A stretch of DNA of 64,000 nt from Myxococcus stipitatus. Lineage in GTDB: Bacteria > Myxococcota > Myxococcia > Myxococcales > Myxococcaceae. Below, piece by piece: positions 8,153 through 16,562 of the stretch. The notes under the pieces were generated by a model. The model had not been told where the DNA came from and searched no databases. It saw nothing but the letters and a program-made list of their open reading frames with translations. The position numbers were made by a program, and so were the translations under genes. Each line of letters starts with the position of its first letter. Position 1 is the first letter of the stretch. The stretch is from positions 7,316,001-7,380,000 of the forward strand of contig NZ_CP102770.1 in assembly GCF_038561935.1 (NCBI RefSeq), written 5' to 3'.

Positions 8153-10171
8153 ATGAACAGACATCCTCGGCGGGAGCGCTCTGCTCCCAGGCCTCTCCTT
8201 TCGCGTTCCTGGGTCTGCACCGCGTCCTTGGCCTTCCTGGCCTCGTGCGCGACGACGGGGGGTTCGATGGCGAAGCCACCCGACAGCGACAAGACCAAGA
8301 CCCTCTTCCTCGGAAAGGTCCTCACCATGGACGACAACATGTCCGTCGCCGAGGCCGTCCTGGTGGATGAGCGGGGCCACATCCTCGAGGTAGGAACCGA
8401 GAAGGCGGTCCGTGATGGACTCGGCTCGGGCGTCCAGGTCATCCAGCTCGAGGCGGGCCAGGTGCTGATGCCGGGCTTCATCGACTCCCACCTGCACCTG
8501 CTGCCCACCCTCCTCCAGAGCGTCCTCGAGTCACACAACCTGGCGCCCTGTCTGCCCGGTCCCTACCGCATCCCCACCGCCACGGCCTGCGAGTCGCGCG
8601 CGGACGTGCTGAGCACGCTGGCATCCATCCAGCTGTCCCCCGAGGCCCCGAAGGACGAGTTCGTCCTGGGCATGAACTTGGACCCGTCACGCCAGGTGTT
8701 CGACCCCCTCAAGTGCGGCATCACCGCGAAGGAGGCCAAGAGCGCCGGGGACTTCATGGACAATCCGAAGTTCTACATCGAGCGCTGCGTGAGCAAGGAC
8801 CGCCCGGTGCTCATCCTCGACCAGTCCGGCCACCTGGCCTACGTCAACCAGCGGGCCATCGACGTCGTCTGCGCGGGACAGGCGCAGTGTCCCCCTGCCT
8901 CCGTCGCACAAGGTGGCGGCGAGTGGGCGCCCAACAACGCGGCCCCCTTCACCGGCCTGCTCAAGGAGGCCTCGGGCTACAACCCCTTCATGACGGCGCT
9001 GCAGAGCAGCCTGCCGCTGGCCCAGCTCAAGTCACATCCCAAGAAACTCCTGGCGGCCTATGAGAAGGAGATCAAGCCCGGCATCCAGGCGATGCGTGAC
9101 GCGGGACTCACGACCCTCGCGGATGGCGGCCTCGTGGGCCTGTCTCAGCTCCAGGCGGTGCAGTTCCTGGCGGAGCAGGAGCACTTCCCGATGCGCGTCA
9201 CGGGTGTCGTGACCTACGACAGCGCGAAGCACGACGGCATCCCTCCCACGAGCCCCGCGTGCAACCCGCGCGAGGACCCGAACTGCAAGCTGCCCAAGTG
9301 GCTGGGCGCCGGGGGACTCAAGCTCTGGGTGGATGGCTCGACGCAGGGCTGCACCGCGAAGCTCGCGGCCCCGTACTCGTACTCGAAGACGGGCCACTGC
9401 TCGGACGCGGGCGAGGGCCGGGCCGACTTCGCGAACACCCAGGCCATCGTCGACGCGCTGAGCGAGCAGTGGAAGACGGGCGCCTGGCGCTTCCAGCTCC
9501 ACGCCAACGGCAACGACGCGAACCAGTGGGCCATCGACGCCTTCGCGCAGCTCCAGCAGCAGGCCGTGAACACGCACCCCGTGCTGTTCATCCACAACAC
9601 GGTGGGCACCGAGCAGCTGTCCAAGAACCTCGGCGACCTCATCAAGGGGAACTACCTCGCGCCGAACGGCCAGAAGACCCCCACCGTCAAGGCACACGTG
9701 ACGCACCTCATCGGCCATGTGGCGTACTGGGGCCACGCGTTCAGGGGCATGCTCGGCGAAGCGGCCGCGAACAACCTGGACCCCGTGGGCTTCGACCGCG
9801 ACCAGGGCATCCCGTTCTCATTCCACAGCGACTCGATGGTGACGCCACCTCGCCCGCTCTGGTTCGTCGAGCAGGCCGTCACGCGCCGCACCTGGGCCTA
9901 TCCCTCGCTCCAGGAGAGCGGCACCCTCGGCCTGGAGAAACACGCGGCCACGGTCGAGGAGGCCCTGCGCGCCATCACCATCGAGCCCGCCCGGCAGCAT
10001 GAGCTCGACGCGTGGCTGGGCAGCATCGAGGAGGGCAAGGTCGCCGACTTCGTCGTGCTCGGCGACAACCCCCTCGACTACGGCCCGAAGAAGAAGGACC
10101 CCACCCTGATTCACAAGATTCCCGTGGTGGAGACCTATCTGAACGGCAAGCCCACCTCGAAGCAGCCCTGA
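8153..10171 (+). CDS. Amidohydrolase family lipoprotein (Amidohydro_3/YtcJ-like)
   Basis: A 672-residue exported metal-dependent hydrolase. The N-terminus has a positively charged region, a short hydrophobic stretch and a lipobox-like SLAFLASC near residue 31. The amidohydrolase barrel follows: PGFIDSHLHL (metal-binding HxH) near residue 112, KLWVDGSTQG near 390, FQLHANGNDANQWAIDAF near 450 and FSFHSDS near 560. The usual closing strands are present (EEGKVADFVVLGDNPLD). Length is somewhat above the usual 540-600 for YtcJ-like enzymes. It starts at an ATG with GGAG four bases upstream. The substrate is unknown. It is transcribed divergently from the TPR gene across the phased palindromes. Confidence 0.9.
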   Translation: MNRHPRRERSAPRPLLSRSWVCTASLAFLASCATTGGSMAKPPDSDKTKTLFLGKVLTMDDNMSVAEAVLVDERGHILEVGTEKAVRDGLGSGVQVIQLEAGQVLMPGFIDSHLHLLPTLLQSVLESHNLAPCLPGPYRIPTATACESRADVLSTLASIQLSPEAPKDEFVLGMNLDPSRQVFDPLKCGITAKEAKSAGDFMDNPKFYIERCVSKDRPVLILDQSGHLAYVNQRAIDVVCAGQAQCPPASVAQGGGEWAPNNAAPFTGLLKEASGYNPFMTALQSSLPLAQLKSHPKKLLAAYEKEIKPGIQAMRDAGLTTLADGGLVGLSQLQAVQFLAEQEHFPMRVTGVVTYDSAKHDGIPPTSPACNPREDPNCKLPKWLGAGGLKLWVDGSTQGCTAKLAAPYSYSKTGHCSDAGEGRADFANTQAIVDALSEQWKTGAWRFQLHANGNDANQWAIDAFAQLQQQAVNTHPVLFIHNTVGTEQLSKNLGDLIKGNYLAPNGQKTPTVKAHVTHLIGHVAYWGHAFRGMLGEAAANNLDPVGFDRDQGIPFSFHSDSMVTPPRPLWFVEQAVTRRTWAYPSLQESGTLGLEKHAATVEEALRAITIEPARQHELDAWLGSIEEGKVADFVVLGDNPLDYGPKKKDPTLIHKIPVVETYLNGKPTSKQP

Positions 10172-10198
10172 GGCACCCGTCCTCGGGCGCGTGCCAGC

Positions 10199-10510
10199 TC
10201 AGTGGGCCTGAGGCTGCTCCTCCGCTTCGGCCATCCGGCCCGGCCAGCCGACGTTGTAGGCCTCGAAGATCTTGACCTCAGGCCGGGCAATCCCCGGCAC
10301 GGCCTTCATGCAGGGCTCCAGCTCGTTGCGCACGAACTGCTCCCAGTCCTGCCGGGAAGGCCAGATGTCGACCACCAGGAAGCCCTCGTCGGTGGCGGCG
10401 CTCACGTGAGACAGCAAGGCGGTCGAGGTCACCCCTCGCCGGACCAGCTCGCGCGCCACCGCGTCGTATTCCGACTGACTTCGCAGCTTCACCATCACCA
10501 TCACAGCCAT
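10199..10510 (-). CDS. ABM-like dimeric alpha/beta-barrel protein
   Basis: 103 residues with the short beta-alpha-beta pattern of antibiotic biosynthesis monooxygenase (ABM)-like dimeric ferredoxin folds: MVKLRSQSEYDAVARELV, then a TALLSHVSAATDEGFLVVDIWPS strand pair, then DWEQFVRNELEPCMKAV. Such proteins are small oxygenases or heme/quinone-binding barrels, but the sequence alone does not show which. It starts at the ATG at 10510 with AGGT nearby. Its end faces the end of the amidohydrolase gene 28 bases away. Confidence 0.8.
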   Translation of the reverse strand: MAVMVMVKLRSQSEYDAVARELVRRGVTSTALLSHVSAATDEGFLVVDIWPSRQDWEQFVRNELEPCMKAVPGIARPEVKIFEAYNVGWPGRMAEAEEQPQAH

Positions 10511-10641
10511 GGCACACCTACCTCTCGCGACGCTCCTCTTCTGCTTCGAAGATGGAGACGGACCTCGCGGGTGGCAGCGCCCTCACGCTGCGGGCGTGAT
10601 GACTCCTCTGGCCTTCATGCCGTGAGCGGAGACCTCGCCGC

Positions 10642-10971
10642 TCAGCACGCACAGCCGGGGCCCTTGCGACAGGTCTTGCTGCACGAGATGCACGAGTCTC
10701 CGCATGGACAGCCCTTCGTGCAGGTCTTGCAACAGGTCCTCGCGGGGGCAGGCTCGTACTCGGGGGGGTCGTCCTCGGACTCGGGCGCGGGGGGTACATC
10801 CTCGACCTCCCGGACCGCGTCCCCTTCCCGCTGAAGGCACACGCCTCCAGGTCCCTCTCGCGGGCAGACCTCCTGTCGGGTCGGCGGGTCCGCGAGCGGC
10901 CCGTCAGCCGCCTTCCCAGACACAGCCAGCAGGACCCCGACGGCGACAACGAAGCTTCGGCTCCAGTGCAT
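10642..10971 (-). CDS. Small secreted cysteine-rich protein
   Basis: 109 residues. The ATG at 10971 begins an export signal (MHWSRSFVVAVGVLLAVSG) and has a GGAGG ribosome site a few bases upstream. A longer frame upstream is low-complexity and unlikely to be coding. After an acidic, proline-rich middle, the C-terminus is a dense cysteine cluster (CCKTCTKGCPCGDSCIS, then CSKTCRKGPGCAC). This tail motif recurs in small secreted proteins of many proteobacteria and could bind metal, but its function is not known. Confidence 0.75.
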   Translation of the reverse strand: MHWSRSFVVAVGVLLAVSGKAADGPLADPPTRQEVCPREGPGGVCLQREGDAVREVEDVPPAPESEDDPPEYEPAPARTCCKTCTKGCPCGDSCISCSKTCRKGPGCAC

Positions 10972-11171
10972 GGACACCTCCGATGCGCAGGGTCCTCCAC
11001 CCCTCGTGGGGCGGCCATACCCCCTGAAGGGGAGCCGGCCCCTGGGGCCCCCGCCCCCGCTCATCGAAGTGCACTTCTGGATATTCCCCCATCAACCAGG
11101 GAAATCACTGGCTCCGTAAGGAATGGCCGACCGGGCACGCGTCCGGCGCAGTCCCCTCATCGGAGAACACA

Positions 11172-11690
11172 ATGCAGAGCCGTACCCGATTCCTGCTCCT
11201 GAGTTTGTCGTTGCTCGCCGCGATTCCCTTCCAAGCCTCCGCGCAGACGGAAGAGGGGCCTTTCTACAGCACCCAGCACCTGACGTCGTATTGGCAGAAC
11301 CGCCCCACCAACAGCGCGACGGAGATCTCCCTCAACGCGTGGGTCGTCCTCACGAAGCCGGGCTTCGGTCCCGCCCTGCGGCTGATGTACTTCCAGTGCA
11401 TGGACGGTCTCATCCGGCAGCACTGCAACCAGGTGCAGGGCCCCTTCGTCCATCGGTGGGAGGTCGAGGACTTCCTCAACTCGGGCCCTGGCGCCGGAAG
11501 CATCGTGGCGTACCTGGATGGAAACCGGTTCCTGAACGGCTTCGGCCCCTTGTTCGGCACGTACTACTACTACACGTGCGTGGGTGGACCGAGCCAGCAC
11601 CTCGTCGGCCGGATGAAGTACATCATGCTCCAGTCCGCCGACACCATCTATGGCCCCATTGCCGGGCAGAGCTGCCTGCCGGCTCCGTGA
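11172..11690 (+). CDS. Secreted protein of unknown function
   Basis: 172 residues with a clear signal peptide (MQSRTRFLLLSLSLLAAIP, cleaved near ASAQ). The mature part is aromatic-rich (TYYYYTCVGG) and has four cysteines at roughly even spacing (FQCMDG, HCNQV, YTCVG, SCLPAP), suggesting two disulfides. I do not recognise the family. The ATG has GGAG six to seven bases upstream. A strong hairpin that includes its stop codon separates it from the convergent methyltransferase. Confidence 0.8.
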   Translation: MQSRTRFLLLSLSLLAAIPFQASAQTEEGPFYSTQHLTSYWQNRPTNSATEISLNAWVVLTKPGFGPALRLMYFQCMDGLIRQHCNQVQGPFVHRWEVEDFLNSGPGAGSIVAYLDGNRFLNGFGPLFGTYYYYTCVGGPSQHLVGRMKYIMLQSADTIYGPIAGQSCLPAP

Positions 11691-11743
11691 CGTGAGTCTC
11701 CGCCGGAGCGGGAATCGGTTCCGCTCCGGTGGTCGTCACGTCA
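11688..11743. terminator. Bidirectional terminator hairpin
   Basis: A 9-bp perfect stem (CCGGAGCGG at 11703-11711, CCGCTCCGG at 11721-11729) lies inside an outer 8-bp stem (TGACGTGA at 11688-11695, TCACGTCA at 11736-11743). The outer arms contain the stop codons of both convergent genes. There is no strong T tract, so termination is inferred from position and symmetry. Confidence 0.65.
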
Positions 11744-12511
11744 CGTCGACGGCACGGGCTTCCGGGCTTCGATGAGGAAGCGCGTCGTGTGCGCGAGGAA
11801 CGGGCCGTCGCGCAGGATGCGCTCGTGCAACGCTCGCAGCTGGGGCCGGTACTGCTCCACCGTGAAGCCCGGGACCATCCAGATGACCTTGCGCAGGAAG
11901 TAGATGACCGCGCCGATGTCCAGGAACTCCGTGCGCAGCCGCTCCAAGCGCAGGTCCACGACCTCGAGCCCCGCCGCCTCGGCCTCGGCGCGTGCATCGT
12001 CGGGGTGTCGCTTCCGGTGGAGCTCCTCGGGCAAGGGACCGAGGAAATACTCCACGAGCTCGAAGACACTCGCGGGCCCCACCTGCTGCGAGAAGTACGT
12101 CCCTCCCGGCTGGAGCACGCGGGCAATCTCCCGCCACCACGTCGTCACCGGATGGCGGCTGACGACCAGGTCGAATGCGCCGTCCGCGAACGGGAGCGGC
12201 GGCTCGTCCGCATCCGCCACCACCACGACACCTCGAGGATGAAGCAGGCGCGTGGCCTTCGCGACATTGGGCGGCCAGGACTCCGTCGCCACGATGAGCC
12301 GTGGCAACGTCGACACACCCGCGAGCACCTCGCCTCCCCCTGTCTGGATGTCGAGCGCCGCGGAGGCCCGGGCCATCCGCTCCCCCATCCGACGCTGATA
12401 TCCCCAGGAGGGACGCTGCTCCGTGGCACGCCCGTCCAGCCAGGAGAAGTCCCAGCCCTCCACCGACACGCTCGCGGCCTCGGCCTCCAGGTCCTCATAG
12501 CTTCGTGACAT
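11741..12511 (-). CDS. Class I SAM-dependent methyltransferase
   Basis: 256 residues with methyltransferase type 11 features: a nucleotide-binding strand (GEVLAGVSTLPRLIVATESW), an acidic end of strand 2 (VVVVADADEPPLPFADGAFDLVVSRHPV) and the post-II region REIARVLQPGGTYFSQQVG. The glycine motif I is degenerate (DIQTGGGEVLAG). The C-terminal part (FLDIGAVIYFLRKVIWMVPGF) matches a family that often modifies small molecules. The start is the ATG at 12511. A much longer upstream frame is not convincing. Substrate unknown. Confidence 0.87.
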   Translation of the reverse strand: MSRSYEDLEAEAASVSVEGWDFSWLDGRATEQRPSWGYQRRMGERMARASAALDIQTGGGEVLAGVSTLPRLIVATESWPPNVAKATRLLHPRGVVVVADADEPPLPFADGAFDLVVSRHPVTTWWREIARVLQPGGTYFSQQVGPASVFELVEYFLGPLPEELHRKRHPDDARAEAEAAGLEVVDLRLERLRTEFLDIGAVIYFLRKVIWMVPGFTVEQYRPQLRALHERILRDGPFLAHTTRFLIEARKPVPST

Positions 12512-12694
12512 GGCTGGGATTTCTAGCGTGGCCCCAAGCCCCACGCGAGCAGCCCGGCCGGACACTGTCGCCGGGTGGGACGAACGGAGGTGACACCCCC
12601 ATGAGCAGGCGGTGTTTTTCGATGCATGAACATTCACTCCCAGCGTTGTGATGACAGTCAGGCGGATTCCACGAGACATGTCGCGTCGCCCCGG

Positions 12695-13846
12695 ATGAGA
12701 GCCAGGGCCCGTCCCAGGTCGAAGCTCGCCTGGCTCTCCCTGGCCGTGTTCGTCGGTCTGGCGGGGACCGTCAGCGGTTGTGACAATGACGACGAGCCCA
12801 CGACGACCCTGCACGCCGACCTGCAAGCCCTCATCGAGGACTCCGTCGCCAAGGGCCTGACGCCCGGTGCCTCCCTCGCCGTCACCTCGGGCCGAGGCCA
12901 GACGTGGCTCGGCGCCGCGGGGGTCTCCAACGTCGAGCAGGCGCAGGCCCGGTCCCCCCAGGACCGCTTCCGCGCGGGCAGCATCCTGAAGACCCTGGTC
13001 GCCACCGCCGTGCTCCAGTCCGTCGAGCAGCACAAGCTCGCGCTGGAGGACCCCCTGACGAAGCACCTGCCCGCGAGCGTGACGAACCGCATCGAGCACG
13101 CACGGGACATCACCGTGGCCATGCTGCTCGCGCACCGCTCCGGCATCCCGGAGTGGGTCACCTCCGATGTGGACATGCGCATCTTCGAGGACCCGGAGCA
13201 CCGCTGGACGCTCGAGGAGATTCTCGACCTCTCCCGTGCACAGCCCTCGGTGTTTCCGCCGGGCACCGGGTATGGGTACTCGAACACGAACTACGTGCTC
13301 CTGGGTGAAGTCCTCTCGGCGGTGGAGGGGAGGAGCTGGCGCGAGGTGGTCCGTGAGCGAGTCCTCGCGCGAGCGGGCCTCTCCCACTCGCTGCTGCCCG
13401 AGCCGGGCGACCCGACCTGCCCTGCGCCCTGCGCGCGCGGCTACATCTCCTTCGATGAGAAGCTCGTGGACATCACCCTCGTCGACCCGTCGATGGCGGG
13501 GGCGTCTGGTGGTCACGCCCTGGTGACCAGCGTCACCGACCTGGGCCTCTTCTGGAAGAAGCTCCGCGCCGGGGCGCTCTTCGAGCGCAAGGAGACGCTG
13601 GACGCCATGTTCGCGTTCCAGCCGGCGCCAGAGCCCGAGTCCCGGTTGGTGGGCTATGGGCTGGGGGTGATGCGCCTCGAGTCCCGAGGCGTCGTCGCCA
13701 TCGGGCACCTGGGCACCACCGCGGGCTACCAGAGCTTCATGCTCGAGGTCCCCGCGACGGGCCGCATCGTCACGGGGAACATCAACGTGATGGGAGACCT
13801 GGCCGCGGTGCTCGAGCCCATCCTGGAGCGGGTGGGCCAGCCCTGA
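12695..13846 (+). CDS. Beta-lactamase-fold serine hydrolase lipoprotein
   Basis: About 383 residues from the ATG at 12695. That start gives a standard lipoprotein signal (LAWLSLAVFVGLAGTVSGC). An upstream in-frame ATG at 12626 would put 23 extra residues in front. Penicillin-binding/beta-lactamase class C motifs are complete: SxxK in AGSILKTLV, YxN in GYSNTNYVLLG and HxG in AIGHLGTTAGY. Such proteins are D-Ala-D-Ala carboxypeptidases, esterases or amidases of the periplasm. The exact substrate is not deducible. It converges on the MEKHLA gene with a hairpin between them. Confidence 0.87.
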   Translation: MRARARPRSKLAWLSLAVFVGLAGTVSGCDNDDEPTTTLHADLQALIEDSVAKGLTPGASLAVTSGRGQTWLGAAGVSNVEQAQARSPQDRFRAGSILKTLVATAVLQSVEQHKLALEDPLTKHLPASVTNRIEHARDITVAMLLAHRSGIPEWVTSDVDMRIFEDPEHRWTLEEILDLSRAQPSVFPPGTGYGYSNTNYVLLGEVLSAVEGRSWREVVRERVLARAGLSHSLLPEPGDPTCPAPCARGYISFDEKLVDITLVDPSMAGASGGHALVTSVTDLGLFWKKLRAGALFERKETLDAMFAFQPAPEPESRLVGYGLGVMRLESRGVVAIGHLGTTAGYQSFMLEVPATGRIVTGNINVMGDLAAVLEPILERVGQP

Positions 13847-13862
13847 GGCCCCTCCCGCCGCT

Positions 13863-13896
13863 CGCCTCTCTTCCGCCGGATGGCGCTAGAGAGGCG
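13863..13896. terminator. Hairpin between convergent genes
   Basis: An 8-bp perfect inverted repeat (CGCCTCTC at 13863-13870 and GAGAGGCG at 13889-13896) lies between the plus-strand hydrolase end (13846) and the minus-strand MEKHLA stop (13886-13888), which sits at the edge of the right arm. A role as a shared terminator is inferred. Confidence 0.5.
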
Positions 13897-14392
13897 CGGT
13901 CCACACGAGCGCGCCCAGGCCGATGAGGATGCCCGTGGCGTCGTGGACCACCCAGAGCTCCACGTCATGGATGCGGAAGAGGCGTCCCGTCTTGGTGACG
14001 CGGACGCCCGAGTAGCCGACGGTGAAGCCCAGCGCGTAGGTGCGCTCGATGAGCTCGGCGCGCTCCTCGCGCCCCTCGGGTGGCGCGCTGAATCGCGCGG
14101 GGGTGGCGAGGAACTCCTCGGCGGAGTAGCCGAAGCGCTCGGACGCGGTGGCGTTGGAATAGAAGTAGACGGGGTCTGCCTGGGTGTCCTGCGCCAGGAG
14201 CATGAAGGGCGCCTGCGTGTGGAGCCACTCCAACCGCTCGCCCAAGGGCGCCTGCTCCAGCGAGGCGGGACACGCGCCGAAGCCCAGAGGGCGCCGTCGC
14301 AGGCGCTGATAGGAGGCGTCGAGCACCTCGAGCAAGGGCAACACTGCGTGGAGGGGCCTGGCGAGACGACGGCGAGGAAGAAGTGCGTTCAT
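13886..14392 (-). CDS. MEKHLA (PAS-like) domain protein
   Basis: 168 residues. Residues about 45-165 match the MEKHLA domain, a PAS-related sensor fold: PVYFYSNATASERFGYSAEEFLATPARFSA, then YALGFTVGYSGVRVTKTGRLFRIHDVELWVVHD, then GILIGLGALVW. There is no DNA-binding or output domain. The start codon lies two bases after the TGA of the upstream thiamine-diphosphate enzyme, so the pair should be co-translated. A stand-alone sensor beside an enzyme suggests it senses or modulates that pathway, which is inference. Confidence 0.85.
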   Translation of the reverse strand: MNALLPRRRLARPLHAVLPLLEVLDASYQRLRRRPLGFGACPASLEQAPLGERLEWLHTQAPFMLLAQDTQADPVYFYSNATASERFGYSAEEFLATPARFSAPPEGREERAELIERTYALGFTVGYSGVRVTKTGRLFRIHDVELWVVHDATGILIGLGALVWTAPL

Positions 14393-14394
14393 GG

Positions 14395-16134
14395 TCAGAG
14401 ATTGGCGGCGCGAGGGTTGGGACCGAGGACCTGGTCGGTATCGACAGGGACCGTCACCAGGAGGGACTGGCCGGGGCGGGCTCGATGGAACCCCATGATG
14501 GCGTCCAGGTTCGACAAGTCTGGCTTCAGGTCGAACGCCATCCAGCCACAGGCACGCGCGACGTCGCCGTAGCCCATGCGTGTCAGCGCGGTGTGGTGAC
14601 GGTGGGACTCGAGGCCCGGGTGCGTGACGGGCAGGACCTGCTCGACGATGCCGTAGTTGCCGTTGTCGAGCACGAAGAGCAGGAGGTCCAGGGTGCTCGC
14701 CTCCGAGAGGCAGCCCGCGAAGAGGCGGAAGCATCCATCCCCCGTGAACCCCACGACGTGTCCCTCGGGACTGGCCTGCCGCGCACCGATGCAGAGCCCC
14801 AGCACGTTGCCCATGGCCGAGCCCCGGTAGAGGGAGAAGAAGCGCGCGTTCGGGTGGGGACGCTGGGTGACGTACTGGCGATCCTTGTAGGAAAGACAGA
14901 CATCATCGAAGCCGATGGTCCCGGGCGTCCAGAGCCTGTCCAGGCGCGAGAAGAACTGGCGCAGGTCCACATGTCCGGGGCGCGGCGGCTGCCTCGGCTT
15001 GTCGTTGAGGTCCGACGGCGCGGGCCGGGCGCGCTGGGAGCGAGGGGGCCGGACCGCCAGCTGCTCGACGAGCGCGTGCAGGGCGCTGTCCAGGGGCGTC
15101 ACCCACTGGAGGAACGCGTGGCGCGCGCGGTGCGCGAAGCTCCCGTTCGCCTGGCCGTAGCCCTCCTCGATGGAGGTGATGACGAAGGTCTGCCCCGCGT
15201 TGTAGGGCTGGAGGTTGACGGTGTACTCGTCCGGGCACGCGCCGAGCACGAGCAGGATGTCGTCCTCGCCAAGACTCGACCAGAGCGCCATGGCCGCGTC
15301 GTTCCCGCCAAAGGAGATGTAGCCATGGCCCATGGGATTCTGTCGCTCGACGCCATTGGCGCCGTTGATGCTCCAGACGATGGGCGCGCCCAACAGCTCG
15401 CAGAGCTGGGTCGTGAGGCGCCCGGCCCGGGGGACACGCGCCAGCTCCTCCCCCGCGAGGATGACGACCCGACGTCCGTCATCGACGGCGTCCCGGAACG
15501 TCTCCACGAACTCGCGCATCCGAGCCGCGTCGGGCGCCAGGGGGTGGAGGGCGGAGAACGCCCCGGACTCCACGCCCGTCTGCTGGTTGAGCGCCATGGG
15601 CTCGATGACGAGCACCACGGGCTTGGAGCGCTGGAGCCGCCGCTGGGCCTGCAGGAGCAGCGCAACGAGCGTCGAGGGCTCATCGAGCAGGAACACCCCG
15701 CCGGGAAGCTCCGCCTTGAGCTGGTCGACGATGTTGTTGCCATGCACGGACGTGTCCTGGAGCGGGCACAGCCCATGGCTCGCGGCGGACGCCAGCGGCA
15801 CCAGGAACACCGCGGGAATGTCATGCAGCTTGGCGTCGCTCAAGCCGCAGGACAGGAGCTTCGTCGCCGCCCCCGTCGTGGCCACACAGCACCCCAGCGC
15901 CCCTGTCGCCAGGTAGCTTCCCAACGGCACGAAGCCCGCGGCGTACTCTCCCAGCGAGAAGAACCGCGGCCCGTCCTTCGATGACGGCGCCGCCTCACGC
16001 GGGTAGGGCTCCATGTGGCGGAGCAGATGCAGGAGCCCACCGCCCGTGACTCCCGTGCAGGTGGTGATGCCCCATGCGGTGAAAGCGTCGAACAACGCCT
16101 CGTATCCCGTCAAACCGCTTGCTGCTGTGTTCAT
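14395..16134 (-). CDS. Thiamine-diphosphate-dependent enzyme (acetolactate synthase/decarboxylase type)
   Basis: 579 residues from the ATG at 16134. The domain order is that of pyruvate-oxidase/acetolactate-synthase enzymes. An N-terminal pyrimidine-binding domain carries the Glu region (RFFSLGEYAAGFVPLGSYLATG). The central domain is DDGRRVVILAGEEL to NAGQTFVITSIEEG. A C-terminal pyrophosphate domain has GDGCFRLFAG followed after about 25 residues by LDNGNYG, the ThDP-Mg binding motif. The reaction could be decarboxylation or ligation of a 2-keto acid. It is not a close match to a housekeeping enzyme I recognise. It forms an operon with the MEKHLA protein. Confidence 0.87.
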   Translation of the reverse strand: MNTAASGLTGYEALFDAFTAWGITTCTGVTGGGLLHLLRHMEPYPREAAPSSKDGPRFFSLGEYAAGFVPLGSYLATGALGCCVATTGAATKLLSCGLSDAKLHDIPAVFLVPLASAASHGLCPLQDTSVHGNNIVDQLKAELPGGVFLLDEPSTLVALLLQAQRRLQRSKPVVLVIEPMALNQQTGVESGAFSALHPLAPDAARMREFVETFRDAVDDGRRVVILAGEELARVPRAGRLTTQLCELLGAPIVWSINGANGVERQNPMGHGYISFGGNDAAMALWSSLGEDDILLVLGACPDEYTVNLQPYNAGQTFVITSIEEGYGQANGSFAHRARHAFLQWVTPLDSALHALVEQLAVRPPRSQRARPAPSDLNDKPRQPPRPGHVDLRQFFSRLDRLWTPGTIGFDDVCLSYKDRQYVTQRPHPNARFFSLYRGSAMGNVLGLCIGARQASPEGHVVGFTGDGCFRLFAGCLSEASTLDLLLFVLDNGNYGIVEQVLPVTHPGLESHRHHTALTRMGYGDVARACGWMAFDLKPDLSNLDAIMGFHRARPGQSLLVTVPVDTDQVLGPNPRAANL

Positions 16135-16562
16135 GCCGGCGCGATATGCGGCGCCTCGCAAAACCAATCAACCCAGGTCTTTCTGGCATTGTTGCAGGCT
16201 GCATCAACGATTGCGGGCGACGACATGGACAGGCATCCGCCCCGGTCGCGGGGCATGCAACGCGATGCAAGGGAATGCTCGTAGACCGGCGTCATGCGCG
16301 CTGAAGCGGCGCCACTCGGACGGAGAAGGAAGCCACGCGGGAGTGCTCCGTCAGGAGTATCAGCGGGTGTCCTCCAGGAGAAGGGGCCCTGTCTGTCTTG
16401 ACACGTCACGGGCCGGACACCGGGCTGGTACAGGAGCGCGGTGTGGGCTGCGGGCCATGCGATGGCGATTGTGTTCCAGCGACCAGTCTGGCCCCGCCTT
16501 CCCTCTCGCGCCTGTTCGCGTGCACAATCCAGACGTCCACCCACCCTCCCAAGGAGTACCCC
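16135..16562. other. 428-bp intergenic region
   Basis: It lies between the divergent ThDP enzyme and GNAT genes and should hold both promoters. Visible elements are the TTGAC-type palindrome at 16398-16409, a repeated ATGCAA pair near 16256-16270, and AAGGAG at 16551-16556 in front of the GNAT frame. I see no convincing gene. The in-frame ATG at 16398 falls inside the palindrome. Confidence 0.5.
16398..16409. promoter_or_regulatory. Single TTGAC-NN-GTCAC palindrome
   Basis: TTGACACGTCAC matches the motif seen three times at 8024-8075 and twice at 25981-26013. It also contains a perfect TTGACA that could serve as a -35 box for the GNAT gene. It lies about 155 bases upstream of the proposed GNAT start. 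Confidence 0.4.

Noticed and set aside
8139-11172. Shared CTCATCGGAG just upstream of the starts at 8153 and 11172
   Set aside because: Ten bases including a ribosome site; similarity can arise by chance and no third copy was seen.
16185-16200. Sigma-54-like TGGC...TTGC near the ThDP gene
   Set aside because: Spacing between the two boxes is four bases rather than seven.
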